DNA of 35,819 nt from CAJGCS01 sp045589955 (GTDB lineage Bacteria; Bacillota_I; Bacilli_A; ML615J-28; CAG-313), in NCBI GenBank assembly GCA_045589955.1, contig JAZNQD010000019.1, forward strand, positions 1-35,819. The letters run 5' to 3'. The position numbers were made by a program, and so were the translations under genes. The notes under the pieces are model-generated. The model had not been told where the DNA came from and did not search any database. It saw only the letters and a list, made by a program, of their open reading frames with translations. This document shows positions 1-7,186 of this stretch, piece by piece. Position 1 is the stretch's first letter. Each line of letters begins with the position of its first letter.

Positions 1-537
1 ACGATCCGACTTTGTTGCAGTAATAGTTAATAAATCATCATTAATAACAAAATTAACACTTGTTAAAATTATTCTTGATTCAGATGTCGCCGCAGCAAAA
101 GCAGTTTGTCTAATTAATTGTTTTAATTTCTTACTTGTAAAAATAACAGGTGCATTTTTACTTTCAAAGTTTACATTAGGGAAAAATTCTTTATCATACG
201 CTATCAATGTAAAGTCTGATTTATCAGACACGATTTTTATTGTACTTTCTTCAAACAGCGTAAACTCCACCATTTGACCTTCTATCTTTTTTGAGATTTC
301 AACAAAATATTTTCCAGGTACTACACAGTAACCTTCTTCTTCAATTATAACGTTTTCGTTTGAAGCTAAAGTTATTTGAACAGATATTTCTTTATTTGTT
401 GTGGTAAAGAGCAATTCTTCTTTATTAGCAACAATTTTAATTCCTGTTAAAACAGGTAAAGGTTTTTTATCAGAAAGTCCTCTAGAAACATCTACAAGAG
501 TTTGTTGTAACAATTCTCTATCGATTGAAAATTTCAT
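1..537 (-). CDS. dnaN: DNA polymerase III beta subunit (sliding clamp), partial
   Basis: The reverse strand is open from an ATG at 537 to the window edge, giving 179 codons of the N-terminal half. The protein begins MKFSIDRELLQQTLVDVSRG and continues with the clamp-family pattern 'LPVLTGIKI', then 'FTLIAYDKEFFPNV' and 'LKQLIRQTAFAAATSESR', which match domains I and early II of DnaN. The clamp rings DNA and tethers polymerase III. The start is set by a GGAG ribosome binding site a few bases upstream. It lies 71 bases downstream of dnaA on the same strand, the usual dnaA-dnaN order, so it is probably co-transcribed. The C-terminal half lies outside the window. Confidence 0.96.
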   Translation of the reverse strand, partial: MKFSIDRELLQQTLVDVSRGLSDKKPLPVLTGIKIVANKEELLFTTTNKEISVQITLASNENVIIEEEGYCVVPGKYFVEISKKIEGQMVEFTLFEESTIKIVSDKSDFTLIAYDKEFFPNVNFESKNAPVIFTSKKLKQLIRQTAFAAATSESRIILTSVNFVINDDLLTITATKSDR

Positions 538-608
538 AAAAGCTCCTTTTATTTATTTATAATTAATTATATTAATATTATTAAGGGATGTGGAAAAGTG
601 GATAACTC
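538..608. other. dnaA-dnaN gap with two DnaA-box-like 9-mers
   Basis: This 71-base gap contains TGTGGAAAA (589-597) and AGTGGATAA (597-605). Each is one mismatch from the DnaA-box complement TGTGGATAA, and both have the same orientation. An AT-only stretch (about 548-580) lies beside them. They could be part of the origin or an autoregulatory DnaA site. No exact box is present, so this is suggestive only. Confidence 0.45.
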
Positions 609-1997
609 TTAAATATTATTTGATTTTTCGATTTTTTTGAGAATATTTAAGATATCTTGCTTGATGTTAGAATCTTTTTCTACCCCTGTTTCAATTTTAT
701 CAAAAGAATGTGCAATAGTGGAATGATCTTTTCCACCTAAGAAATCCCCAATCTTTTTTAGTGGAAAACTATAGTTATTTCTTAGAATATAAACTAAAAT
801 ATCTCTTGCATAAACAAGATTTTGTTTTCTAGAAGATGAAGATAAATCTTTTGATGTGATGTTAAAATAATCTGCGACAACACTTTTTATTCTTTCTATT
901 TCTATAGAATTTCCTGATGAATCACTTGCTTTTTCTCTATTTAAAGCTGCAAGGGAAGTTTTGGCGTTTTCCAAAGAGAACTCTTGATTGAATGCGACAC
1001 AAGTGTAAATGAATTTCCTTAACGCACCTTCTAATTCTCTGATACTTTCGGTGAAGTTTTCTGCGATATAACTTAAAGCATCATCTTCAACTTTCTCAGG
1101 ATTTTCAATAAGGAATTGAAGTTTTTTCTTTAAAATAGCTTTTCTTAATTCAAGATTTGGTTTCTTTATATCTACTGGTAATCCCCAAGAAAAGCGAGAT
1201 TTTAAACGCGACATTAAATCTAACTCGTTTGCAGGACGATCTGATGTGATAACAATTTGTTTGTTGTTCTCAAATAAATCTTCAAAAAGCTTAAAAAACT
1301 CTTCTTGAGATGCAGTTTTACCTGATAAGAATTGAATATCATCCACTAATAATAAATCTGCGTTACGATAATATTCATTGAATTGGATAGCAGCATCCGT
1401 AGATTTTTGATTTTTGCTCTTTGCGTTGTAAAAATCCTCGACAAATTGTTGTGCGGTTGTATAAACAACATTCGCGTTAATGTTATTATCTAAAACATAA
1501 TGGCCGATTGACATCATCAAGTGAGTTTTCCCTAGTCCTACATCACCAAATAAGTAAAGAGGGTTACTCGTTACATGTAACGAGCCCGCAACTTGTAAAG
1601 CAAAAGTAAAAGCTTCTCTGTTTGCTTCGCCTGTAACAAAGTTATTAAATGTATACTCGGGTTTCAATTTTCTTGAACGAATAGGAGATACTTTATCTGG
1701 AGCGTTTAAAGCTACAGAACTTCTATTTTCTTCTTCTTGCTTGATTTCCTCTTCAAGAATTAATTTAAATCCCATTTTTTCCGGAGTATTTTCACAAAGC
1801 AATTGATTCATTTGATCTAAATAGAATTTTTCTATTTTGTATTTAACGAATTGATTGCTAACAACTAAATAAATGTAATTATTGTGAACACGATATATTT
1901 TATTGATTTGTTGAAAAGTATCTTCAAATACTTGTTTTGAATAGGCAGATTCCAATTTTGATTTTACGGTCTGCCATAAGATTTCAGCATTATCCAT
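609..1997 (-). CDS. dnaA: Chromosomal replication initiator DnaA
   Basis: 462 residues. DnaA binds origin boxes and melts the origin. Visible in order: an N-terminal interaction domain, a charged linker, and an AAA+ core with Walker A GDVGLGKTH, Walker B LLLVDDIQFL and the SRLKSRFSWGL segment. It ends in a domain-IV helix-turn-helix carrying the family signature GGKDHSTIAHSFDKIE. A GTG nine bases further upstream (2006) also opens the frame, but it sits inside the AGAGGTG ribosome binding site. The ATG at 1997, six bases after that site, is therefore chosen. dnaN follows on the same strand. Length is normal for Bacilli DnaA. Confidence 0.97.
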   Translation of the reverse strand: MDNAEILWQTVKSKLESAYSKQVFEDTFQQINKIYRVHNNYIYLVVSNQFVKYKIEKFYLDQMNQLLCENTPEKMGFKLILEEEIKQEEENRSSVALNAPDKVSPIRSRKLKPEYTFNNFVTGEANREAFTFALQVAGSLHVTSNPLYLFGDVGLGKTHLMMSIGHYVLDNNINANVVYTTAQQFVEDFYNAKSKNQKSTDAAIQFNEYYRNADLLLVDDIQFLSGKTASQEEFFKLFEDLFENNKQIVITSDRPANELDLMSRLKSRFSWGLPVDIKKPNLELRKAILKKKLQFLIENPEKVEDDALSYIAENFTESIRELEGALRKFIYTCVAFNQEFSLENAKTSLAALNREKASDSSGNSIEIERIKSVVADYFNITSKDLSSSSRKQNLVYARDILVYILRNNYSFPLKKIGDFLGGKDHSTIAHSFDKIETGVEKDSNIKQDILNILKKIEKSNNI

Positions 1998-2018
1998 ATG
2001 ATTCACCTCTTATATAAA

Positions 2019-2024
2019 ATTTTA
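2019..2024 (-). promoter_or_regulatory. Candidate dnaA promoter -10
   Basis: On the reverse strand the sequence reads TGG-TAAAAT, an extended -10, about 22 bases before the dnaA ATG. No convincing -35 was found at 16-18 bases, so this is weak. Confidence 0.35.
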
Positions 2025-2185
2025 CCATATAATATAAAAAAATAAAACCAAAACGAATTTAAATATTTTAAACAATGCTATTCTAAGAGTTTTTTTGCTC
2101 AAATATTTTTTTCTATATAATAAGGAAGAGTAAAGTGCGAAAAGCACATAAAAAAGTGAACGTAAAAAATAGTAAGTAAAATAAT

Positions 2186-2214
2186 TTGACTATTTGTTTG
2201 GTTTATGATATACT
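2186..2214 (+). promoter_or_regulatory. rpmH promoter
   Basis: TTGACT (2186-2191), a 17-base spacer and TATACT (2209-2214) preceded by TGA, an extended -10. It is correctly placed for a leader of about 33 bases before rpmH. Confidence 0.85.
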
Positions 2215-2253
2215 AACAAAGCATGGTTTTATAACAATATTGGAGGTGCTCAT

Positions 2254-2388
2254 ATGAAAAGAACATACCAACCTAACAAACGTAAACATAGTAAAACACA
2301 CGGCTTTCGTGCTCGTATGGCTACAGCTAACGGAAGAAAAGTATTAGCTCGTAGACGTTCAAAAGGTAGAGCAGTTTTATCTGCATAA
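2254..2388 (+). CDS. rpmH: 50S ribosomal protein L34
   Basis: 44 residues. L34 is a small basic protein of the large ribosomal subunit that contacts 23S rRNA. The sequence has the family pattern MKRTYQPNKRKHSKTHGFRA near the start and GRKVLARRRSKGRAVLSA at the end, and the usual length. The ATG follows a GGAGGTG ribosome binding site. It has its own strong promoter and is followed by a hairpin terminator before rnpA, so L34 is likely made in excess over the downstream genes. The order rpmH-rnpA-yidC-jag next to dnaA is the classic bacterial origin arrangement. Confidence 0.98.
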   Translation: MKRTYQPNKRKHSKTHGFRARMATANGRKVLARRRSKGRAVLSA

Positions 2389-2409
2389 GAAAATTTAATA
2401 TTAAACTTG

Positions 2410-2451
2410 GACCACTTCTGTCACTTATTAATAAAGAAGTGGTCTTTTTAT
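2410..2451 (+). terminator. Hairpin terminator/attenuator between rpmH and rnpA
   Basis: GACCACTTC (2410-2418) pairs perfectly with GAAGTGGTC (2436-2444), followed by TTTTTATTT. No separate promoter is evident before rnpA, so partial read-through probably feeds rnpA. Confidence 0.8.
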
Positions 2452-2473
2452 TTAAATTAATAGAGGTAAAAAA

Positions 2474-2839
2474 ATGAAAAAAGTATATAGATTAAAGAAA
2501 AACCATGAAATTGCCTCAATAGTGTTGAAAAGACAACGAGTTTCGTCTGAACACTTTGTTGTATATTTTTTATATAATAAAGAAAAAGAAAGTGATAATA
2601 GCATAGTTAACACAAAAGTTGCTATTTCTGTTTCAAAGAAATATGGGAAAGCTTTTGAAAGAAACAAAGCGAAACGCCAAGTTCGTGAAATCGTTAGACC
2701 TTCTCTTTCTTTATTAAATAATAAAAAAGTTGTAATTGTAGTAAAAACTAATTCAAAAGATGTTAAATTTGACATCTTAAAAAATGAATTGTTAATGTTA
2801 ATGAAAAGAATTAGTAAAAAGGAGAACAAAAATGAATAA
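2474..2839 (+). CDS. rnpA: Ribonuclease P protein component
   Basis: 121 residues. It is the protein cofactor that helps the RNase P RNA cut 5' leaders from pre-tRNAs. The signature basic helix FERNKAKRQVREIVR (about 70-84) is the RNR motif of the family, and the N-terminal MKKVYRLKKNHEIASIV also fits. Length is typical. An AGAGG site precedes the ATG. The last 8 bases overlap the start of yidC in another frame, so the two are translationally coupled. The RNase P RNA gene itself was not seen in the window. Confidence 0.95.
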   Translation: MKKVYRLKKNHEIASIVLKRQRVSSEHFVVYFLYNKEKESDNSIVNTKVAISVSKKYGKAFERNKAKRQVREIVRPSLSLLNNKKVVIVVKTNSKDVKFDILKNELLMLMKRISKKENKNE

Positions 2840-4502
2840 AAGAATAATAAGATTTATTGCTTTATTTGCAATTATCTTCTTTGGTTTTGTTGGTTTATCA
2901 AGTTGTGGTAACAAAGATAATTCAAAAACATTGTATGAAACAGATGCCTATGCTGTTCAAACAAAGATTAACGATAATAAAATAACTGATTATCAAATTG
3001 ACTGGATAGAAGAAAAAGTAGCTTTTATTATTATTAATAACGCTTTAGCAAAAGATTCTATCACTGATGACGAAAAAGCAGCATTAACAGAGTTGAAAAC
3101 AACATTAAAAACTAGCCTTGAAGAAGGAGAAGAAAATTTTAATGCATTAGTTGACCAAGTTAATGGGTTAATTGAAACAGATGAAGATAAAATTCAAATA
3201 AAGGCTGAAATTAAAAAATTAATTGATGAGTATGTATATTATGAAAAAATCACAGGTAAACACAGCGAAGTAAGACATGAATTACTTAAAGCTGATGCAG
3301 AAAGATTTAAATCAATTATTGATGGCGCAACAGATTTAACAATGCTTTCAACAGGATATTTAACAGTGAATGAAGGCGAATTAACAGAAGAACAACAAGA
3401 ATATGTTAGCGACAAAAAGAAAATATGGGACGATTGTGTCTCTGCTCTTCCTTCTTGGAAAAAAACAGGATGCCTTATGGGCGGTGGTTCAGCATCAAAT
3501 AAAGTTGCTACTGATCTTGTTGATAAATATAGAGATGTTGAGACATTAAAAGATGTAAACGTATATGAAGCACTTGTTGCTTATATGATCGAAGTAAATA
3601 CAAGACAAACAGAAGAAGTTCCACTTTTCTTTAAATTAAATAGTTTTCCGGATTTCTTTAAATACTTTTTTAACAATTTCTTTGTTTTCCCTGTAGGTGT
3701 TTTATTAAACTTCTTAACAAGTATTTTTGGTGGTTGGTATGTAATTGGTTTATTCTTAACTACATTATTAATCAGAACTGCTGGTTGGCCGATTTATGCT
3801 AAAACAAATGATATGAGTTTGAAAATGCAAGTTTTACAACCAGAAATGCAAAAAATCAATGATAAATACGCTAATAGACAAGATCCAGACTCGCAAAGAA
3901 TGAAACAAGCAGAAATTGCCCAACTTTACAAAAAGAATAAAGTTGGTTTAGGAGGATGCTTCCTACCATTCTTACAATTCCCAATTTTCATGGCTGTATA
4001 CGGCGCAGTAAGAAGATTCCCATACACAATTGCTATTGAAGGTGCAACTTTTGCAAAATATAATTGGGCAGAATCAACAATCTTCGGAAAAGACGTACAC
4101 TCTACAATGTTCGGTTTAGACTTGTTCCTAGATCGTAGTGCAAATCATGGCCAATTAGTTGGTATCATTATCTTAGTTATCTTAGTGTGTGGAACACAAT
4201 TCTTAAGTCAGTTCTTATCTGAAAGAAGACAAAAGAAGAATGCAATCAGACAACAAGAAGATATTCCTGCATACAGAAGACAAGCTTATAAGAGTGAACA
4301 AAAACAAGGTCAAAATACAATGAAATATGTTATGTATTTAATGATTTTTATGATGGGTTCATTCGTGTTCCAAAGTAAAGCAGGTTTAGGTGTTTACTGG
4401 TTAATTGGTAACTTATATTCTATGTTACAAATGTTTATCAATAACGAAATGGGTCAAAGAAAATTAAAGAAAATGCGCGCACAAAAGAGCGAATATAGAT
4501 AG
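2832..4502 (+). CDS. yidC: Membrane protein insertase YidC/SpoIIIJ/OxaA, with large extra N-terminal domain
   Basis: 556 residues. YidC inserts and folds membrane proteins. The N-terminus is a lipoprotein signal with lipobox LSSC, acylated Cys at 25. The conserved insertase core starts near residue 260. It includes the first core TM with the functional arginine (R315, in LLIRTAGWPIYAK), the cytoplasmic helical hairpin (about 325-370), GGCFLPFLQFPIFMAVYGAV, further TMs and a basic C-terminal tail. The odd part is residues 26-255: a charged, apparently helical extracytoplasmic domain. Bacillus SpoIIIJ and YqjG are about 260-275 residues and lack it. An AAGGAG site precedes the ATG. Upstream it overlaps rnpA; jag follows after 10 bases. 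Confidence 0.93.
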   Translation: MNKRIIRFIALFAIIFFGFVGLSSCGNKDNSKTLYETDAYAVQTKINDNKITDYQIDWIEEKVAFIIINNALAKDSITDDEKAALTELKTTLKTSLEEGEENFNALVDQVNGLIETDEDKIQIKAEIKKLIDEYVYYEKITGKHSEVRHELLKADAERFKSIIDGATDLTMLSTGYLTVNEGELTEEQQEYVSDKKKIWDDCVSALPSWKKTGCLMGGGSASNKVATDLVDKYRDVETLKDVNVYEALVAYMIEVNTRQTEEVPLFFKLNSFPDFFKYFFNNFFVFPVGVLLNFLTSIFGGWYVIGLFLTTLLIRTAGWPIYAKTNDMSLKMQVLQPEMQKINDKYANRQDPDSQRMKQAEIAQLYKKNKVGLGGCFLPFLQFPIFMAVYGAVRRFPYTIAIEGATFAKYNWAESTIFGKDVHSTMFGLDLFLDRSANHGQLVGIIILVILVCGTQFLSQFLSERRQKKNAIRQQEDIPAYRRQAYKSEQKQGQNTMKYVMYLMIFMMGSFVFQSKAGLGVYWLIGNLYSMLQMFINNEMGQRKLKKMRAQKSEYR

Positions 4503-4512
4503 AGAGGGCATT

Positions 4513-5133
4513 ATGAAAGAAAAATTATATAAAGGTAAAACATTACAAGAAGTTGAAGAACTAGTTGTTGCTGATTTAGGTGTTTGTAAAGATGACCTAT
4601 ATTTCGATATTTTTTCACCAGATGGAGTTCCAACAGAAGAAATAGAAATCAATGTTATCGTTGATGCAAACCCTGTAAAAAAAGGTAAAGATTTTTTAGA
4701 AAGTTATTTACAAGCTGCAGGTATTTATGGATTCGTTGAAAGAAAAATGCGTGATAATGTTGTTGAGTATTCAATTTCTACAGAAGACGCAAACGGTGTA
4801 TTAATCGGACACAATTCACAAACATTAGCTTCATTACAATTTTTAACTTCGTTAATCGTAAACCAATACTATGATAGAGAAACAGAAAACGGATTAATTG
4901 TAAAAGTTGATGTTGGTGGTTACAGAAAGAAACGCGATGAAAAATTAGAAAAAATGGCAACAAGAATCGCTAGAGAAGTTGCAAAAACAAAGATTCCGGT
5001 AAATCTTCACTTCATGAACGCTTATGAAAGAAAAGTTATCCACAATAAATTATCAGAATGGCGTGACGTTACTACACACTCTGAAGGTGTAGAACCTAGA
5101 AGATATATCGTTATCGAACCAAAGCAAAAATAA
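4513..5133 (+). CDS. jag: RNA-binding protein Jag/KhpB
   Basis: 206 residues. Jag (KhpB/EloR) is an RNA-binding protein tied to cell elongation and division in Firmicutes, normally encoded right after yidC, as here. Order: a Jag-N domain (about 1-55), a type II KH domain with a GxxG-type loop (LIGHNSQT, about residues 98-105), then a C-terminal R3H domain with the ERKVIHNKL pattern (about 170-180) and a REPRRYIVIEP-like end. Length is usual for the family. The gene ends the rpmH/rnpA/yidC/jag run and is followed by a strong terminator. Confidence 0.94.
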   Translation: MKEKLYKGKTLQEVEELVVADLGVCKDDLYFDIFSPDGVPTEEIEINVIVDANPVKKGKDFLESYLQAAGIYGFVERKMRDNVVEYSISTEDANGVLIGHNSQTLASLQFLTSLIVNQYYDRETENGLIVKVDVGGYRKKRDEKLEKMATRIAREVAKTKIPVNLHFMNAYERKVIHNKLSEWRDVTTHSEGVEPRRYIVIEPKQK

Positions 5134-5137
5134 TATG

Positions 5138-5172
5138 AAAAAGCAGATAAGATTTTATCTGCTTTTTGTTTA
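5138..5172 (+). terminator. Terminator after jag
   Basis: A 13-bp perfect stem (5138-5150 with 5155-5167, core AGCAGATAA/TTATCTGCT) with loop GATT runs straight into a T-rich tract. It should end the rnpA-yidC-jag transcript. Confidence 0.9.
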
Positions 5173-5243
5173 TTATATTTTTATATTTACTTCACAACAT
5201 ATATATTATTAAGTATATATTTATTTATGTTTGTTAAAAAAAA

Positions 5244-5270
5244 GAAAAAAGCTCATTGCGAGCTTTTTTC
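5244..5270. terminator. Bidirectional terminator-like hairpin
   Basis: GAAAAAAGCTC (5244-5254) pairs perfectly with GAGCTTTTTTC (5260-5270), loop ATTGC. The A-run and T-run flanks are built into the stem, so it could work in either direction. It backs up the jag terminator. Confidence 0.65.
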
Positions 5271-5416
5271 AAAGAAACGAGAATTGAATAAAAATTAAGG
5301 ATTCTCTTCGGTAGGTAGGAGTTCTACTCAAAGAGTAATTAAAGTATAACAAAAAATAAAAATTTAATGTATAAAAAAGTTTTTGAAAGTGTTTACAAAA
5401 AAAGCGAAAGCGAAAG

Positions 5417-5447
5417 TGTGATAATAATTTGATAAAAATGATATAAT
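5417..5447 (+). promoter_or_regulatory. mnmE promoter
   Basis: An extended -10, TGA-TATAAT (5439-5447, hexamer 5442-5447), sits about 30 bases before mnmE. The -35 is weak (TGATAA at 5419-5424 gives 17 bases), consistent with dependence on the TGN element. Confidence 0.6.
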
Positions 5448-5477
5448 TAAAGCAAGAAAAATAGAAAAGGTAATATT

Positions 5478-6848
5478 ATGAAAAAAAGATACGAAGAAAC
5501 AATTGTAGGTATTGCGACAGGTTTTTCTAAAGGTGCGATATCAATTATTAGATTAAGTGGCGATGCTGCAATAAAAATTGCTAATTCCGTCTTTAAAGGA
5601 AAGAATTTGGAGAACGTTGATTCTCATACTGTTTCATACGGACATATTATTGATTACAAAACCAAAGAACAAATTGATGAAGTGTTAGTATCTGTTTTTA
5701 AAGAACCAAGAACTTACACAAAAGAAAATGTGGTTGAAATTAATTGTCATGGTGGTGTGTTTGTAACAAATCAAATTTATGAAAACTTATTACTTGCTGG
5801 AGCAAAACCTGCAGAACCTGGCGAGTTTACAAAAAGGGCGTTTTTAAATGGCCGAATTGATTTAACTAAAGCAGAAGCAGTAATGGATATTATTGATGCA
5901 GAAAATAAAAATGCGGTTAAACTTGCAAACGCTGGTCTAAGCGGGAAAATTGCAAACACAATTAGATCATTAAGACAAGATGTTGTAAATATTCTTGCGG
6001 TAATAAGCGTAAATATCGATTATCCTGAGTATGATGATGTTGAAGAGTTGACAAATACTGAGTTACTACCCAAGCTTATTGAAATAAAAAACTATATTGA
6101 AACATTATTAGAAAACTCAAAGAGTGCAAAATACCTTAAAGAAGGTATTAATGTAGCTATCATTGGTAAACCAAATGTTGGTAAGAGCAGCTTGCTAAAT
6201 TTGTTGCTTGGAGAATCTAGAGCAATTGTTACTGATATTCCAGGTACGACAAGAGATATTATTGAAGCAAAAGTAAATATTAACAATATTACTTTAAATT
6301 TGCTTGATACTGCTGGCATTAGAAATACTTCTGACATTGTTGAACAAATCGGTGTTGAAAAAGCTAAAGAATCAATAAGCAAAGCGGATCTTGTGTTAAT
6401 GGTAATTGATACAAGTCAAGAGTTAGATGAAGAAGATCTTACATTATATAATATGGTAGAACAAAGACCACATATTTTAATTGGTAATAAAACTGATTTA
6501 AAAATGAAAGCGGACCTTTCTTTATATAATAATGAATTAGTATATATATCTGCATTAAAAAATGAAGGATTAGAAAGCTTAGAAAATAAGATAACAGAAG
6601 TTGTCTTTGGTGAAAAAGGAACGATTCAAGATGCAACATATATAAGTAATGCAAGACAAGTCGCAAAGTTAAACGACGCATTAAATGCAATTAACGAAGC
6701 AGTTGAAAAATGTCTTGAAAAAGAATATGTTGACATTATTGATATTCACATCCGCGAAGCATACCTTGCTTTAGGTGAAATTATTGGCGACGGAAGCATT
6801 GATAGTTTAATTGATGAATTGTTTTCTAAATTTTGTCTTGGAAAATAA
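5478..6848 (+). CDS. mnmE: tRNA modification GTPase MnmE
   Basis: 456 residues, full family length. With MnmG it modifies U34 of certain tRNAs (cmnm5U), using GTP, tetrahydrofolate and glycine or ammonium. An N-terminal folate-binding domain (TIVGIATGFSKGAISIIRLSG) leads into a helical domain. The G domain follows with P-loop GKPNVGKSS, switch II DTAG and NKTD. The C-terminus ends in FCLGK, the CxGK signature with the conserved cysteine. The ATG follows a GGTAA site. mnmG, its usual partner and often its neighbour, is not in this window. It stands alone between the jag terminator and the asnS leader. Confidence 0.97.
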   Translation: MKKRYEETIVGIATGFSKGAISIIRLSGDAAIKIANSVFKGKNLENVDSHTVSYGHIIDYKTKEQIDEVLVSVFKEPRTYTKENVVEINCHGGVFVTNQIYENLLLAGAKPAEPGEFTKRAFLNGRIDLTKAEAVMDIIDAENKNAVKLANAGLSGKIANTIRSLRQDVVNILAVISVNIDYPEYDDVEELTNTELLPKLIEIKNYIETLLENSKSAKYLKEGINVAIIGKPNVGKSSLLNLLLGESRAIVTDIPGTTRDIIEAKVNINNITLNLLDTAGIRNTSDIVEQIGVEKAKESISKADLVLMVIDTSQELDEEDLTLYNMVEQRPHILIGNKTDLKMKADLSLYNNELVYISALKNEGLESLENKITEVVFGEKGTIQDATYISNARQVAKLNDALNAINEAVEKCLEKEYVDIIDIHIREAYLALGEIIGDGSIDSLIDELFSKFCLGK

Positions 6849-6856
6849 AAAGGATT

Positions 6857-6895
6857 TTTTAATTCTATGCCAAAGTCTTTGACAAAGAATTAAAA
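6857..6895 (+). terminator. Inverted repeat after mnmE, overlapping the asnS promoter
   Basis: TTTTAATTCT (6857-6866) pairs perfectly with AGAATTAAAA (6886-6895), with a nested CAAAG/CTTTG in the loop. No T-run follows, so it is a poor terminator. The right arm lies inside the spacer of the asnS promoter, so it could instead be an operator. Confidence 0.4.
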
Positions 6896-6907
6896 TAAAT
6901 GTATAAT
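6879..6907 (+). promoter_or_regulatory. asnS T-box promoter
   Basis: Perfect consensus: TTGACA (6879-6884), 17 bases, TATAAT (6902-6907). It is the best-matching promoter in the window and drives the T-box leader. Confidence 0.92.
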
Positions 6908-6924
6908 CGTAATATATAAATAAA

Positions 6925-7178
6925 AAGCGTTGATTAGAACGAGTAAATTAGCCCTTGTTAAAGAAGTGACTTAAGGATAGTGAAAACTTAAGAACAAACT
7001 AATTGAAAGAACATCTATGAGCAGATAGAAGAAAAAACATAAGTTTTAGTAGAACTATCCGTATTTCTGCGTTAAAGAATTTGAGCAAATATATAGTTAA
7101 TATATATTTGGAAATAAGGTGGTACCACGTACTTGAATAGTTCGTCCTTAGCAAATTGCTAGGGACTTTTTTATTTTG
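6925..7178 (+). promoter_or_regulatory. T-box riboswitch controlling asnS
   Basis: The leader between the promoter and asnS carries the T-box core AAGGTGGTACCACG (7116-7129), whose bulge pairs with the acceptor end of uncharged tRNA. Stem I appears to span about 6930-7006, with ATTAG near its 5' base facing CTAAT (6998-7002) and an AGTA element at 6945-6948. A candidate specifier is AAC (6993-6995), an asparagine codon that fits the downstream asnS; AAC at 6985-6987 is an alternative. The 3' hairpin (7144-7166) is the terminator alternative to the antiterminator. Uncharged tRNA-Asn should turn on read-through. Confidence 0.92.
7144..7178 (+). terminator. T-box leader terminator
   Basis: GTCCTTAGCA (7144-7153) pairs with TGCTAGGGAC (7157-7166) with one G-U pair and loop AAT, followed by TTTTTTATTTT. 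Its 5' arm lies just downstream of the T-box, as expected for a switchable terminator. Confidence 0.9.
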
Positions 7179-7186
7179 GAGGAATT

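Larger units (their letters stand above)
2007..2253. other. Probable replication-origin region between dnaA and rpmH
   Basis: Gene direction switches here: dnaA and dnaN run left, nearly everything else runs right, as expected if both leading strands start here. The stretch is very AT-rich (2011-2110), which could serve as an unwinding element. It also holds a small GTGC/GCAC hairpin (2135-2147) and the rpmH promoter. No clear DnaA box was found inside it; the closest are in the dnaA-dnaN gap. Placement rests on synteny and strand switch, not on boxes. Confidence 0.55.
5168..5477. other. Gene-free stretch between jag and mnmE
   Basis: It holds a second hairpin (next entry), then 5271-5345, a less AT-rich patch with small nested inverted repeats (GTAG..CTAC around 5315-5327, CTCTT..AAGAG around 5302-5335) and no ORF, and then the mnmE promoter. 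The middle patch could be a small RNA or a decayed sequence; nothing decisive is visible. Confidence 0.4.

Noticed and set aside
1998..2006. GTG start for dnaA nine bases upstream.
   Set aside because: The GTG is part of the AGAGGTG ribosome binding site for the ATG at 1997.
2452..2829. Reverse-strand ORF of 125 residues opposite rnpA.
   Set aside because: Hydrophobic shadow of a Lys-rich gene; rnpA on the forward strand is unambiguous.
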